DNA from: an uncultured Lachnospiraceae bacterium
GTDB taxonomy: Bacteria > Bacillota > Clostridia > Lachnospirales > Lachnospiraceae
Assembly: GCA_944381515.1 (NCBI GenBank)
Contig: CALWLM010000130.1
Span: 1 to 36,048 of the forward strand
Length of the DNA stretch: 36,048 nucleotides
Direction: 5' to 3'
The notes under the pieces are model-generated. The model was not told where the DNA came from. It saw nothing but the letters and a program-made list of their open reading frames with translations, and ran no database searches. Shown here piece by piece: positions 29,210 through 36,048 of the stretch (position 1 is the first letter of the stretch; every line of letters starts with the position of its first letter). A program made the position numbers and the translations under genes.

Positions 29210-31618
29210 ATGAGCACAGCATACGAACCAAAAGCAATCGAAAAAAAATGGCAGGACATCTGGCAGGAGGAGAAGGCCTTTGCCGCTACGGAGGATTATA
29301 CCAAGCCGAAATATTACGCCTTGGTGGAGTTTCCGTACCCCTCGGGACAGGGACTGCATGTGGGACATCCCAGACCCTACACCGCGCTGGATATTGTTGC
29401 CAGAAAACGCCGGATGCAGGGCTATAACGTACTGTATCCCATGGGCTGGGACGCCTTTGGCCTGCCCACGGAGAACTATGCCATTAAGAATCACATCCAT
29501 CCCAGGATTGTAACCCATAACAATGTGGCCCGGTTCAAGCAGCAGCTAATGTCTCTGGGATATTCCTTTGACTGGGACAGAGAGATCAATACCACGGACC
29601 CTAACTATTACAAATGGACGCAGTGGATTTTCCTGAAGCTGTTTAAGGCGGGACTGGCCTACAAGAGCGAGATGCCCATCAACTGGTGCACTTCCTGCAA
29701 GGTAGGCCTGGCCAACGAGGAGGTAGTAAACGGCGTCTGCGAGCGCTGCGGCGGCGAAGTGGTGCGCCGGGTCAGAAGTCAGTGGATGTTAAAGATCACG
29801 GCCTATGCCGATAAGCTGATCGACGATCTGGACGGTCTTGACTATATTGAGAGAGTCAAGGTGTCTCAGAAAAACTGGATCGGACGTTCCTATGGCGCCG
29901 AGGTGGATTTCTCCATCAAAGACAAGGAGGAGAAGCTGCGCATCTATACGACCCGTCCCGACACGCTTTTTGGCGTGACGTATATGGTGCTGTCTCCGGA
30001 GCATCCTTATATTGATAAGTTCCGCGATGAGATCGAAAACTGGGATGAGATTGCAGCCTACAGAGAGCAGGCTGCCAGAAAGTCCGACTTTGAGCGTTCG
30101 GAGCTGGCCAAGGAAAAAACCGGCGTACCCATTAAGGGCCTTGTGGCGGTCAATCCGGTAAACGGCAAGGAGATCCCGATCTGGATTTCCGACTATGTGC
30201 TGATGAGCTACGGCACCGGCGCCATTATGGCCGTGCCGGGTCATGACGAGAGAGACTGGGAATTTGCCAAGAAATTCGGCCTGCCTATCATCGAGGTAGT
30301 AGCCGGCGGCAATGTGGAAGAGGCTGCCTTTACAGATGTGGCCACAGGCACCCTGGTCAATTCCGGTTTCCTCACCGGTATGGAGGTGGCCGATGCGAAA
30401 AAGGCTATCACCGACTGGCTGGTGGAGAATAAAGTAGGCACTCCCAAGAAAAACTTTAAACTGAGAGACTGGGTTTTCTCCAGACAGCGTTACTGGGGCG
30501 AGCCGATCCCCATTGTCAAGTGTGAGAAGTGCGGCTATGTGCCGCTGCCGGAGTCGGAGCTGCCCCTGAAGCTTCCCGATGTGGAGAGCTATATGCCCAC
30601 CGATACGGGAGAGTCGCCGCTGGCCGCTATGACCGACTGGGTGAACACCACCTGTCCCTGCTGCGGCGGTCCGGCCAAGAGAGAGACGGATACCATGCCT
30701 CAGTGGGCCGGTTCCTCCTGGTATTTCCTGCGCTATACCGATCCGCACAATGACGAGGCTCTGGCCAGTCCCGAGGCTTTGAAGTACTGGATGCCTGTGG
30801 ACTGGTACAACGGAGGAATGGAGCATACGACCCTGCATCTTCTGTACTCCCGTTTCTGGCACAAATTCCTCTATGACGAGGGAGTGGTGCCCTGCCCGGA
30901 ACCCTATCAGAAGCGTACTTCCCACGGCATGATTCTGGGAGAGAATGGCGAGAAGATGAGCAAGTCCAGGGGCAATGTGGTAAACCCGGACGATATCGTA
31001 AATGAATTCGGCGCCGATACGCTGCGTACCTATGAGATGTTTATCGGAGCCTTTGATCTGAGCGCCTCCTGGTCCCAGGAGGGCGTAAAGGGCTGCCGCC
31101 GTTTCCTGGACCGTGTCTGGAAGCTGCAGGATCTGACAGTGGACGGAGACGCGTATTCCTCTGACCTGGAGACCAAGATGCATCAGACCATTAAGAAGGT
31201 GGACAGCGATTACGAGAGCCTGAAATTCAATACGGCTATCGCCGCCATGATGGGGCTGGTCAACCAGTTCTATAAGAAGGGCAGCATCACCAGAGGCGAG
31301 CTTCGTACTTTCCTGATTCTCTTAAATCCTGTGGCCCCTCACATCACCGAGCAGATGTGGCAGGATATGGGCTATGAGGGACGGCTGTATCAGGCGTCCT
31401 GGCCGGTCTATGACGAGGCCAAGACTGTGGAGAATACGGTGGAAGTGGCCGTGCAGATGAACGGCAAGATGCGGGGAACCGTGACCATCGCCGTGGATGC
31501 CTCCAAGGAGGATGCGCTGGCAGCGGCCAAGGAGGCGCTGGGCACCAGACTTAAAGGCGAAATTGTAAAAGAAATCTATGTACCCGGACGTATTATCAAC
31601 ATTGTAGTGAAAGGCTGA
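29210..31618 (+). CDS. leuS: Leucyl-tRNA synthetase (802 aa)
   Basis: Class Ia synthetase charging tRNA-Leu. The ATP motif H-V-G-H is at 50-53 and K-M-S-K-S at 582-586. A Cys-rich zinc module (C-T-S-C and C-E-R-C-G) lies near 160-180. The editing (CP1) domain includes [10 protein letters not shown] and a [15 protein letters not shown] segment with the catalytic Asp of proofreading. Length is normal. The ATG at 29210 follows AAAGGAGG; the frame stays open upstream to 28997 but has no site there. The LtaS-like gene starts 8 bp after the stop. It would charge the two tRNA-Leu found at 13.2-13.4 kb. Confidence 0.96.
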   Translation: MSTAYEPKAIEKKWQDIWQEEKAFAATEDYTKPKYYALVEFPYPSGQGLHVGHPRPYTALDIVARKRRMQGYNVLYPMGWDAFGLPTENYAIKNHIHPRIVTHNNVARFKQQLMSLGYSFDWDREINTTDPNYYKWTQWIFLKLFKAGLAYKSEMPINWCTSCKVGLANEEVVNGVCERCGGEVVRRVRSQWMLKITAYADKLIDDLDGLDYIERVKVSQKNWIGRSYGAEVDFSIKDKEEKLRIYTTRPDTLFGVTYMVLSPEHPYIDKFRDEIENWDEIAAYREQAARKSDFERSELAKEKTGVPIKGLVAVNPVNGKEIPIWISDYVLMSYGTGAIMAVPGHDERDWEFAKKFGLPIIEVVAGGNVEEAAFTDVATGTLVNSGFLTGMEVADAKKAITDWLVENKVGTPKKNFKLRDWVFSRQRYWGEPIPIVKCEKCGYVPLPESELPLKLPDVESYMPTDTGESPLAAMTDWVNTTCPCCGGPAKRETDTMPQWAGSSWYFLRYTDPHNDEALASPEALKYWMPVDWYNGGMEHTTLHLLYSRFWHKFLYDEGVVPCPEPYQKRTSHGMILGENGEKMSKSRGNVVNPDDIVNEFGADTLRTYEMFIGAFDLSASWSQEGVKGCRRFLDRVWKLQDLTVDGDAYSSDLETKMHQTIKKVDSDYESLKFNTAIAAMMGLVNQFYKKGSITRGELRTFLILLNPVAPHITEQMWQDMGYEGRLYQASWPVYDEAKTVENTVEVAVQMNGKMRGTVTIAVDASKEDALAAAKEALGTRLKGEIVKEIYVPGRIINIVVKG

Positions 31619-31626
31619 GGAATCAA

Positions 31627-33741
31627 ATGAGTCAAAAAAGGAGCCGGCTGAACTTCCGTAAGACCGGCAAAACCAGAAAAGGAAGTCTGGTCCTGACATT
31701 CAGTACAGTAATTTATTTTATTCTGGCGATTATGTGGCTGGAATTTGCGTTTCACTTTGTTATGGTGGGCAGCTTTGATCTGGACTTTTTCTATCCGCTG
31801 CTGTTTGCCATTCCCATTGGCGGCTTCTTTGGTCTGCTGTGTAATCTGACTCCGTCCAAGCGGGCCAATTACATTATTACCATTGCGCTGACATTGTTTT
31901 GCTGTGTGGTTTTTGGCGCCAATATGGTCTACCATGATGTGTTTCAGACTTATATTGGAGTTTTCAGTTCTCTGGTTCAGGGAAATGCGGGCAATGCTCT
32001 GGGATTTGGCCCCTTCTTTCAGCTGGCGGTTAAAACCATGTGGGACGATATCTTTGGTATCATTCTGCTGATTATCCCTTTTGTATTTATTCTGACGATT
32101 GGCCGTTACCTGCTGAGCTTTCGCCAGAGAAACCTGCCTACCCATGGCGTGGTGGCGGCTGGAGTGGTGATCTCCCACCTGATCTGCCTGCTGATCATCA
32201 ATTTCGGCAGTCACGATCCCTATACGGCTTATGATCTGTATCACAATCAGAGCTCTCTGGAAGACGAGGTGGAGACTCTGGGTGTGGCGACGGCCATGCG
32301 GATGGATTTGAAGAATGTTATCTTTGGGTCCAGCAGCAGCAGCCTGGACGGTCTGATTCTGCCGGAGGGCACAAACGCCTGGGGCGGCTCCGGCGGTTCC
32401 GGTGAGACACAGGCGGAGGGAGAGACTCAGGAGAGCGGAACGGAGGCTCCTACGGAGCCGGAGACCGAGCCGGACCCTCACGATCTTTATAATTTTGTCG
32501 ACATCGATTTTGATACGCTGATCGAGGAGGCCGACAGCGATACGGTCAAGCAGATGCACCAGTATTTTGCATCCCAGACGCCTACCAATAAGAACGAATA
32601 TACAGGCATCTATGAGGGATACAATCTGATTTTTATCACCGCGGAAGGCTTTTCTCCCTATGCGGTGGACGAGGAACTGACGCCGACCCTCTATAAGCTG
32701 GTCAATACCGGTTATGTGTTCAACAACTTCTATACGCCGCTGTGGTATGGCAGCACATCGGCCGGCGAGTATGTGAACCTGACCAGCCAGTTCCCGCAGA
32801 ACGGCGGCTATGTCTCCTTGCAGGAGACCGGCAAGCGCGGGACGGATATGTATTTCTCCCTGGGACGAATGATGGAACGGGCGGGTTATAATCTGTGGGG
32901 CTTCCACAATAACTCTTATACCTATTACGACCGCAATCTGTCATTCCCCAACATGGGATATAACTGGATTGGCAGCGGCAACGGCTATGACGCGGAGAAG
33001 AACTCTTCCGGCAAAGATATTTGGCCCCAGTCCGATCTGCGTCTGATCGACACCACCTTTGACACCTACAAGGACAGCGAGCCTTTCCATGTGTATTACA
33101 TGACGGTCAGCGGTCATGTGCAGTATACCTTTACCGGCAACAGCATGTCGCTGCGCAATCGGGATGCGGTGGAGAGTCTGCCGTATTCGGATGAGGCAAA
33201 GGCGTATATTGCCTGCAACATAGAGCTGGACAAGGCGATGGAGAGCCTGATCAACAAATTGGAGGAATCCGGCCTGGCAGATCGCACCCTGGTGGTGCTG
33301 TCGGCGGATCACATTCCTTATGACAATAAGGAGATCTGCGATGAGATCGCCGGACATACTCTGGAAGATAACTTTGAATGGTATCAGAACAACCTGATCA
33401 TCTGGACCGGCAGCATGACGGAAAATGTGATCGTGGATAAGCCCTGCTACAGCCTGGACATTCTTCCTACCATTGCCAATATGCTGGGACTGGATTACGA
33501 TTCCCGTATTCTGATGGGACGGGATATCTTTTCCGACACCGAGGGCATGGTGATCTTCCAGAATCGCAGCTGGATCACGGAGACGGCCATGTACAACGCC
33601 TCCACCGGGGAGATTACTTCAATGACCGGCGAGGAGGTTTCTCAGGAATATATCGATCAGATGAATACAATTGTGAGCAACCGGCTGCGCATCTCGCCTC
33701 TGATTGTGGAGGAGAATTATTATCAGTATCTTCATGACTGA
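31627..33741 (+). CDS. LtaS-type membrane sulfatase-fold phosphoglycerol transferase (704 aa)
   Basis: Five hydrophobic segments (about 22-44, 53-72, 82-102, 137-158, 176-192) precede an extracellular linker rich in Gly, Glu and Thr (about 255-290). An alkaline-phosphatase/sulfatase domain then covers about 305-690. N-L-I-F-I-T-A-E-G-F is the first metal-binding strand, T377 in Y-G-S-T-S-A-G-E-Y is the probable catalytic Thr, and L-S-A-D-H-I-P-Y carries the distal metal ligands. This layout is that of lipoteichoic acid synthases, which polymerise glycerol phosphate from phosphatidylglycerol. The true polymer is not provable from sequence. It starts 8 bp after leuS with a modest GAGG site, so it depends on leuS transcription. 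Confidence 0.85.
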   Translation: MSQKRSRLNFRKTGKTRKGSLVLTFSTVIYFILAIMWLEFAFHFVMVGSFDLDFFYPLLFAIPIGGFFGLLCNLTPSKRANYIITIALTLFCCVVFGANMVYHDVFQTYIGVFSSLVQGNAGNALGFGPFFQLAVKTMWDDIFGIILLIIPFVFILTIGRYLLSFRQRNLPTHGVVAAGVVISHLICLLIINFGSHDPYTAYDLYHNQSSLEDEVETLGVATAMRMDLKNVIFGSSSSSLDGLILPEGTNAWGGSGGSGETQAEGETQESGTEAPTEPETEPDPHDLYNFVDIDFDTLIEEADSDTVKQMHQYFASQTPTNKNEYTGIYEGYNLIFITAEGFSPYAVDEELTPTLYKLVNTGYVFNNFYTPLWYGSTSAGEYVNLTSQFPQNGGYVSLQETGKRGTDMYFSLGRMMERAGYNLWGFHNNSYTYYDRNLSFPNMGYNWIGSGNGYDAEKNSSGKDIWPQSDLRLIDTTFDTYKDSEPFHVYYMTVSGHVQYTFTGNSMSLRNRDAVESLPYSDEAKAYIACNIELDKAMESLINKLEESGLADRTLVVLSADHIPYDNKEICDEIAGHTLEDNFEWYQNNLIIWTGSMTENVIVDKPCYSLDILPTIANMLGLDYDSRILMGRDIFSDTEGMVIFQNRSWITETAMYNASTGEITSMTGEEVSQEYIDQMNTIVSNRLRISPLIVEENYYQYLHD

Positions 33742-33797
33742 GGAAGAGATCGCCGCGCTGCCTGGAAAGCGGGATGAAAAATTTCCCTTTATAGATA

Positions 33798-33826
33798 TTG
33801 ACCCCGGCGTAAAGCCATGCTAAAAT
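33798..33826 (+). promoter_or_regulatory. Promoter of riboswitch-mntP
   Basis: TTGACC (33798-33803), 17-bp spacer, TAAAAT (33821-33826). Transcription would start near 33833, right at the riboswitch. Confidence 0.75.
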
Positions 33827-33832
33827 AACAGA

Positions 33833-33921
33833 ACAGTTAAGGGAGTAGTCGGCGCGCGGCGCAGCAAAAGTCAACATACTGGGTAGACCCTGGCTTTGCT
33901 TCAAATGATGAGACTTATCTG
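33833..33921 (+). ncRNA. yybP-ykoY manganese riboswitch
   Basis: The RNA begins with P1 strand CAGTTAAG (33834-33841), then G-G-G-A-G-T-A-G. The conserved T-C-A-A-C-A internal-loop segment is at about 33871-33876, and A-T-G-A-G-A-C leads into the P1 return strand CTTATCTG (33914-33921). This is the yybP-ykoY class, which senses Mn2+. The P1 return strand is also the left arm of the following terminator. Metal binding should therefore block termination and switch on the mntP efflux gene. Gene context confirms the assignment. Confidence 0.85.
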
Positions 33922-33950
33922 CAGGATTTTCTGCAGGTAAGTCTTTTTTT
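33912..33950 (+). terminator. Riboswitch-controlled terminator
   Basis: GACTTATCTGCAG (33912-33924) pairs with CTGCAGGTAAGTC (33931-33943), followed by seven T. It shares bases 33914-33921 with riboswitch helix P1. Confidence 0.9.
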
Positions 33951-34002
33951 GAATAAAAATCCGGCCGGCCCCTTCAAAACCATACATAAAGGAGAACGAC
34001 CA

Positions 34003-34569
34003 ATGAGCTTGTGGGAATTGTTTATGATTGCGGTGGCCTTATCCATGGACGCCTTTGCCGTAGCGGTATGTAAGGGCCTGTCCATACGACGGGCAGGATT
34101 AAAGTATTCGCTGACGGTGGGGCTGTATTTTGGGGCGTTTCAGGGGCTGATGCCCCTTCTGGGGTATTTGCTGGGCGTCAACTTTCAGAATACGATTACC
34201 AGCGTTGACCACTGGATTGCCTTTATCCTGCTGGGAGGGATCGGCATCAATATGATTCGCGAGGCGCTGAATAAAGATGAGGAGGAAAACCTGGACAGCT
34301 CTCTGACGCCCCGGTCCATGCTGCCGCTGGCGGTGGCCACCAGCATCGATGCCCTGGCGGTGGGAGTGACCTTTGCTTTCCTGAAAGTTAGCATTGTTCC
34401 GGCGGTAAGCTTTATTGGCATCGTGACTTTTGTCCTTTCTGCAATCGGCGTCAAGATCGGCAATGTGTTTGGCGCCCGATACAAATCCAAAGCAGAGCTG
34501 TTCGGCGGCGTGGTTCTGATCCTGATTGGGGTAAAGATCCTGCTGGAGCATTTGGGGTTCCTTGGATGA
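34003..34569 (+). CDS. mntP: Manganese efflux pump MntP (188 aa)
   Basis: Six-helix membrane exporter protecting against excess Mn2+. Two inverted repeats each carry the metal motif: [10 protein letters not shown] near the N-terminus and [10 protein letters not shown] in the second half. Length is normal. The ATG at 34003 has AAAGGAGAA ahead of it; an in-frame ATG at 33949 lies next to the terminator T tract and is rejected. It is controlled by the upstream Mn2+ riboswitch and followed by its own terminator. Confidence 0.95.
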   Translation: MSLWELFMIAVALSMDAFAVAVCKGLSIRRAGLKYSLTVGLYFGAFQGLMPLLGYLLGVNFQNTITSVDHWIAFILLGGIGINMIREALNKDEEENLDSSLTPRSMLPLAVATSIDALAVGVTFAFLKVSIVPAVSFIGIVTFVLSAIGVKIGNVFGARYKSKAELFGGVVLILIGVKILLEHLGFLG

Positions 34570-34636
34570 GCAGTATTTCAGGGAGCCGGTTTTGACAGGC
34601 CCCTGCTTTGGCCCAAAAACCTGAGATATTGCAAAA

Positions 34637-34692
34637 GAAAGGGCCATCCCTTTCCTCTGATTCTGGGTCAGATGGAGAGGGGTGGCCTTTTG
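34637..34692. terminator. Terminator of mntP
   Basis: A long hairpin: AAAGGGCCATCCCTTTCC pairs with GGAGAGGGGTGGCCTTTT around a short inner stem (CTGA/TCAG). A T tract follows; on the minus strand it may also end the convergent small genes. Confidence 0.8.
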
Positions 34693-34716
34693 CCGCTTCA
34701 TGAACCGGCGTGAATT

Positions 34717-34995
34717 TCATCCCTTCTGCTTCATCATCTCGCGGATCAGGGAAAACTGCTTTTTTTCCTCCGGAGAGAGGCGGCTTTCCATCTGGGAGAA
34801 GATCAGCTCTGTTTCCTGATCGGTGAAGGAGATGCCGGCCTGAGCAGCCTTGGCGTTTACGGCCAGGAAGAAGGGCATCATGGTTTCCTTGTTCTGTTTT
34901 TTCATTTCGTCCAGAATTTTCTCCAGAAAGAGAAGCTTTACGGGACTGATGCCGGCAAAGGCCGGATCATTTTGCAGCCTGTCGTTGTCTGCCAT
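34717..34995 (-). CDS. Small unknown protein (92 aa)
   Basis: Soluble, mostly helical protein with no recognised family. It has a central hydrophobic helix (L-L-F-L-E-K-I-L near 21-28, F-F-L-A-V-N near 42-47) and a C-terminal L-S-P-E-E-K-K-Q-F segment. The ATG at 34995 follows AGGAGG; the in-frame ATG at 35049 has no site. It lies 84 bp after the 148-aa gene on the same strand. The similar endings, L-P-P-E-Q-A-A-L-F there and L-S-P-E-E-K-K-Q-F here, hint that the two share a helical module. Confidence 0.7.
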   Translation of the reverse strand: MADNDRLQNDPAFAGISPVKLLFLEKILDEMKKQNKETMMPFFLAVNAKAAQAGISFTDQETELIFSQMESRLSPEEKKQFSLIREMMKQKG

Positions 34996-35079
34996 GGTTT
35001 TACCTCCTGTTATGTGCGGCGATTGTCTGCGTGGTTGTCTGCGTGCCAATGGAAGTCCCGTGAACTGGCGCGCCGGTCT

Positions 35080-35526
35080 TCATATTCCCAAATCCATATT
35101 TTGGAACATGGTGCTGTAGGTCTCGAAAAGAGCCGCCTGTTCCGGCGGCAGCATTTCCTTGGCCAGATCCATCGGGGAAAGAGGGCCTTTGGCTTTGCGC
35201 TGCAGGTCGGAAAACTTCTGATACAGCTTCATGGCCTCCAGGGAGCTCTTCATCTGATCCAGGGCAGCGGCCTCGCCGGGGCCCGCGTAAGGGCGCAGGA
35301 TCTCGATCAGCTCCTCCGGCGGCGGGGGCGGCCTGTGGGGCCAGGGCGGGGGCTTTTCCGGCATCTGAAAGAGGGAAACAACGTTTTGCAGTTCCTGCAT
35401 TTGAATGTAGACGGCGGCCCACTGTTGCATGGATGGTTCCAAAAACGGCAAAAAAGCCTTCATCATCTGAAGACTGCTGCTGCCTATCAGCTCGTCAAAT
35501 TCGGTCATCCGCAGAGTGGGCTCCAT
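35080..35526 (-). CDS. Unknown protein with proline-rich hinge (148 aa)
   Basis: Two predicted helical halves (about 8-57 and 71-145) are joined by the proline run P-P-P-W-P-H-R-P-P-P-P-P (59-70). No signal peptide or catalytic motif, and no family recognised. Met and Gln are frequent, suggesting amphipathic helices and perhaps self-assembly. The ATG at 35526 is preceded by AAGGGATGAA. Probably in one unit with the 92-aa gene downstream. Confidence 0.7.
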   Translation of the reverse strand: MEPTLRMTEFDELIGSSSLQMMKAFLPFLEPSMQQWAAVYIQMQELQNVVSLFQMPEKPPPWPHRPPPPPEELIEILRPYAGPGEAAALDQMKSSLEAMKLYQKFSDLQRKAKGPLSPMDLAKEMLPPEQAALFETYSTMFQNMDLGI

Positions 35527-35596
35527 GGTTTCATCCCTTTGAACGCTTTGTTTTAATCTATGCGGCGGCGGATTTATCTATGCAGCCGCAAAATAC

Positions 35597-35625
35597 ATGA
35601 CCTTTTGCCGGCACCCTCATATAAT
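35597..35625 (+). promoter_or_regulatory. Promoter of the 64-aa gene
   Basis: ATGACC (35597-35602), 17-bp spacer, perfect TATAAT (35620-35625), about 60 bp ahead of the start. Confidence 0.55.
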
Positions 35626-35683
35626 GATGTAGGAGGCATACCGCCTCGGAAAAATACGTCATGAGAGGAATGGGAGAGAAACC

Positions 35684-35878
35684 ATGAGACATAAATTAGT
35701 TATCGACGGCAATGCCGTATATGAGATAGATGACGAATGCCTGAAATGTCGGCAGGAAAATGGAAAGGACCGGCACAATAACCGTCTTTACCGGCAGACG
35801 GCGGCAGGCAGAAGCGGCCAGGAGAGGGAAAAAGAGAGAGAAAGAAAGGGCAAAGGAGAGAGAGAAGGAGAGACATGA
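35684..35878 (+). CDS. Small unknown protein with charged tail (64 aa)
   Basis: The N-terminal half (H-K-L-V-I-D-G-N-A-V-Y-E-I-D-D-E) looks like a genuine small beta unit with a C-L-K-C pair at 19-22. The second half (from about residue 45) is a Glu/Arg/Lys/Gly repeat encoded by an almost pure purine tract. The ATG follows GGGAGAGAAACC. Function unknown. The low-complexity tail may be an expansion and its length may vary between strains. Confidence 0.6.
   Translation: MRHKLVIDGNAVYEIDDECLKCRQENGKDRHNNRLYRQTAAGRSGQEREKERERKGKGEREGET
35820..35872. repeat. Homopurine low-complexity tract
   Basis: Between 35820 and 35872 the plus strand is A or G with a single C at 35851, built of GAGA and AAAG units. 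It encodes the charged tail of the 64-aa protein. Confidence 0.9.
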
Positions 35879-35923
35879 GGAGAGAGATCGGAAGGGATGA
35901 ATGAATAAAAATACACAAAACCC

Positions 35924-35951
35924 TTGACTATATGCAAAAAAGTTGTATAAT
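35924..35951 (+). promoter_or_regulatory. Promoter of the gene leaving the window
   Basis: TTGACT (35924-35929), 16-bp spacer, perfect TATAAT (35946-35951). Transcription would start near 35958. Confidence 0.7.
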
Positions 35952-36014
35952 TATTAAAATCGAAGGAGAGGATGCAGACCGTGCCGGCTTCTTTGCCAAG
36001 GGGCGTCCGGCCTG

Positions 36015-36030
36015 CTCCTCATGAGGGGAG
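36015..36030 (+). promoter_or_regulatory. Hairpin covering a ribosome site
   Basis: CTCCTC (36015-36020), loop ATGA, GGGGAG (36025-36030): the right arm is the Shine-Dalgarno of the ATG at 36038, so the fold would hide it. Confidence 0.4.
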
Positions 36031-36037
36031 AGTGGCT

Positions 36038-36048
36038 ATGGTTAAGGT
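36038..36048 (+). CDS. Start of an unidentified gene, cut by the window edge
   Basis: ATG GTT AAG follows GGGGAG at 7 nt and lies 80 nt after a strong promoter. Only three complete codons are visible, so no product can be named. An in-frame ATG at 35972 is possible, but its ribosome site is too close. Confidence 0.4.

Noticed and set aside
31576-32907. 443-codon minus-strand open frame over leuS end and the LtaS-like gene
   Set aside because: Antisense shadow of two well-supported genes; composition is Arg/His/Gln-rich with no domain.

Overview
The window looks like chromosome of an anaerobic, low-GC-phylum (Bacillota) gut-type clostridium, most likely a Lachnospiraceae member. The reasons are strong AGGAGG-type ribosome sites, many E/T/S-rich lipoproteins, a SorC regulator, DUF1622, an EF-G-like paralogue, a patatin protein and clean sigma-A promoters. 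This placement is inference from gene style, not a phylogeny. No insertion sequence, integrase, phage gene or CRISPR array was seen.

Layout. 1-3.4 kb: a cupin gene behind a MerR-style promoter, then two secreted lipoproteins (metallo-beta-lactamase fold and Amidase_6). 3.6-5.1 kb: minus-strand DUF1622 membrane protein and an unknown lipoprotein. 5.4-9.7 kb: nitroreductase, GT4 glycosyltransferase, an orphan prepilin-type peptidase, a patatin phospholipase and a small unknown protein. 9.8-13.0 kb: minus-strand operon of an HTH-fused pseudouridine kinase, PsuG and AroB. 13.2-13.4 kb: two tRNA-Leu genes with separate promoters and a strong shared end terminator.

13.6-22.1 kb is a metabolic island: LysR regulator, a surface lipoprotein flavin reductase with two covalent-FMN domains, a divergent SorC regulator, and a TPP-dependent 2-oxoacid/acetoin dehydrogenase E1alpha-E1beta-E3 operon that lacks an E2 gene. 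A repeated TTTRCAAAT box sits just downstream of both divergent SorC/E1 promoters.

22.1-24.2 kb (minus) carries the most unusual unit: an ECF-type sigma factor overlapping by 4 nt a single-pass membrane protein. Its outside domain is a serpin and its short inside domain sits where an anti-sigma domain would be. 24.4-26.5 kb (minus): tyrA and aroF (aromatic amino acid synthesis). 26.7-33.7 kb (plus): EF-G-like GTPase with a changed G4 motif, then leuS coupled to an LtaS-type membrane sulfatase-fold enzyme. 33.8-34.6 kb: a yybP-ykoY (Mn2+) riboswitch with terminator in front of mntP. 34.7-36.0 kb: three small unknown proteins, a homopurine tract and the promoter/leader of a gene that leaves the window.
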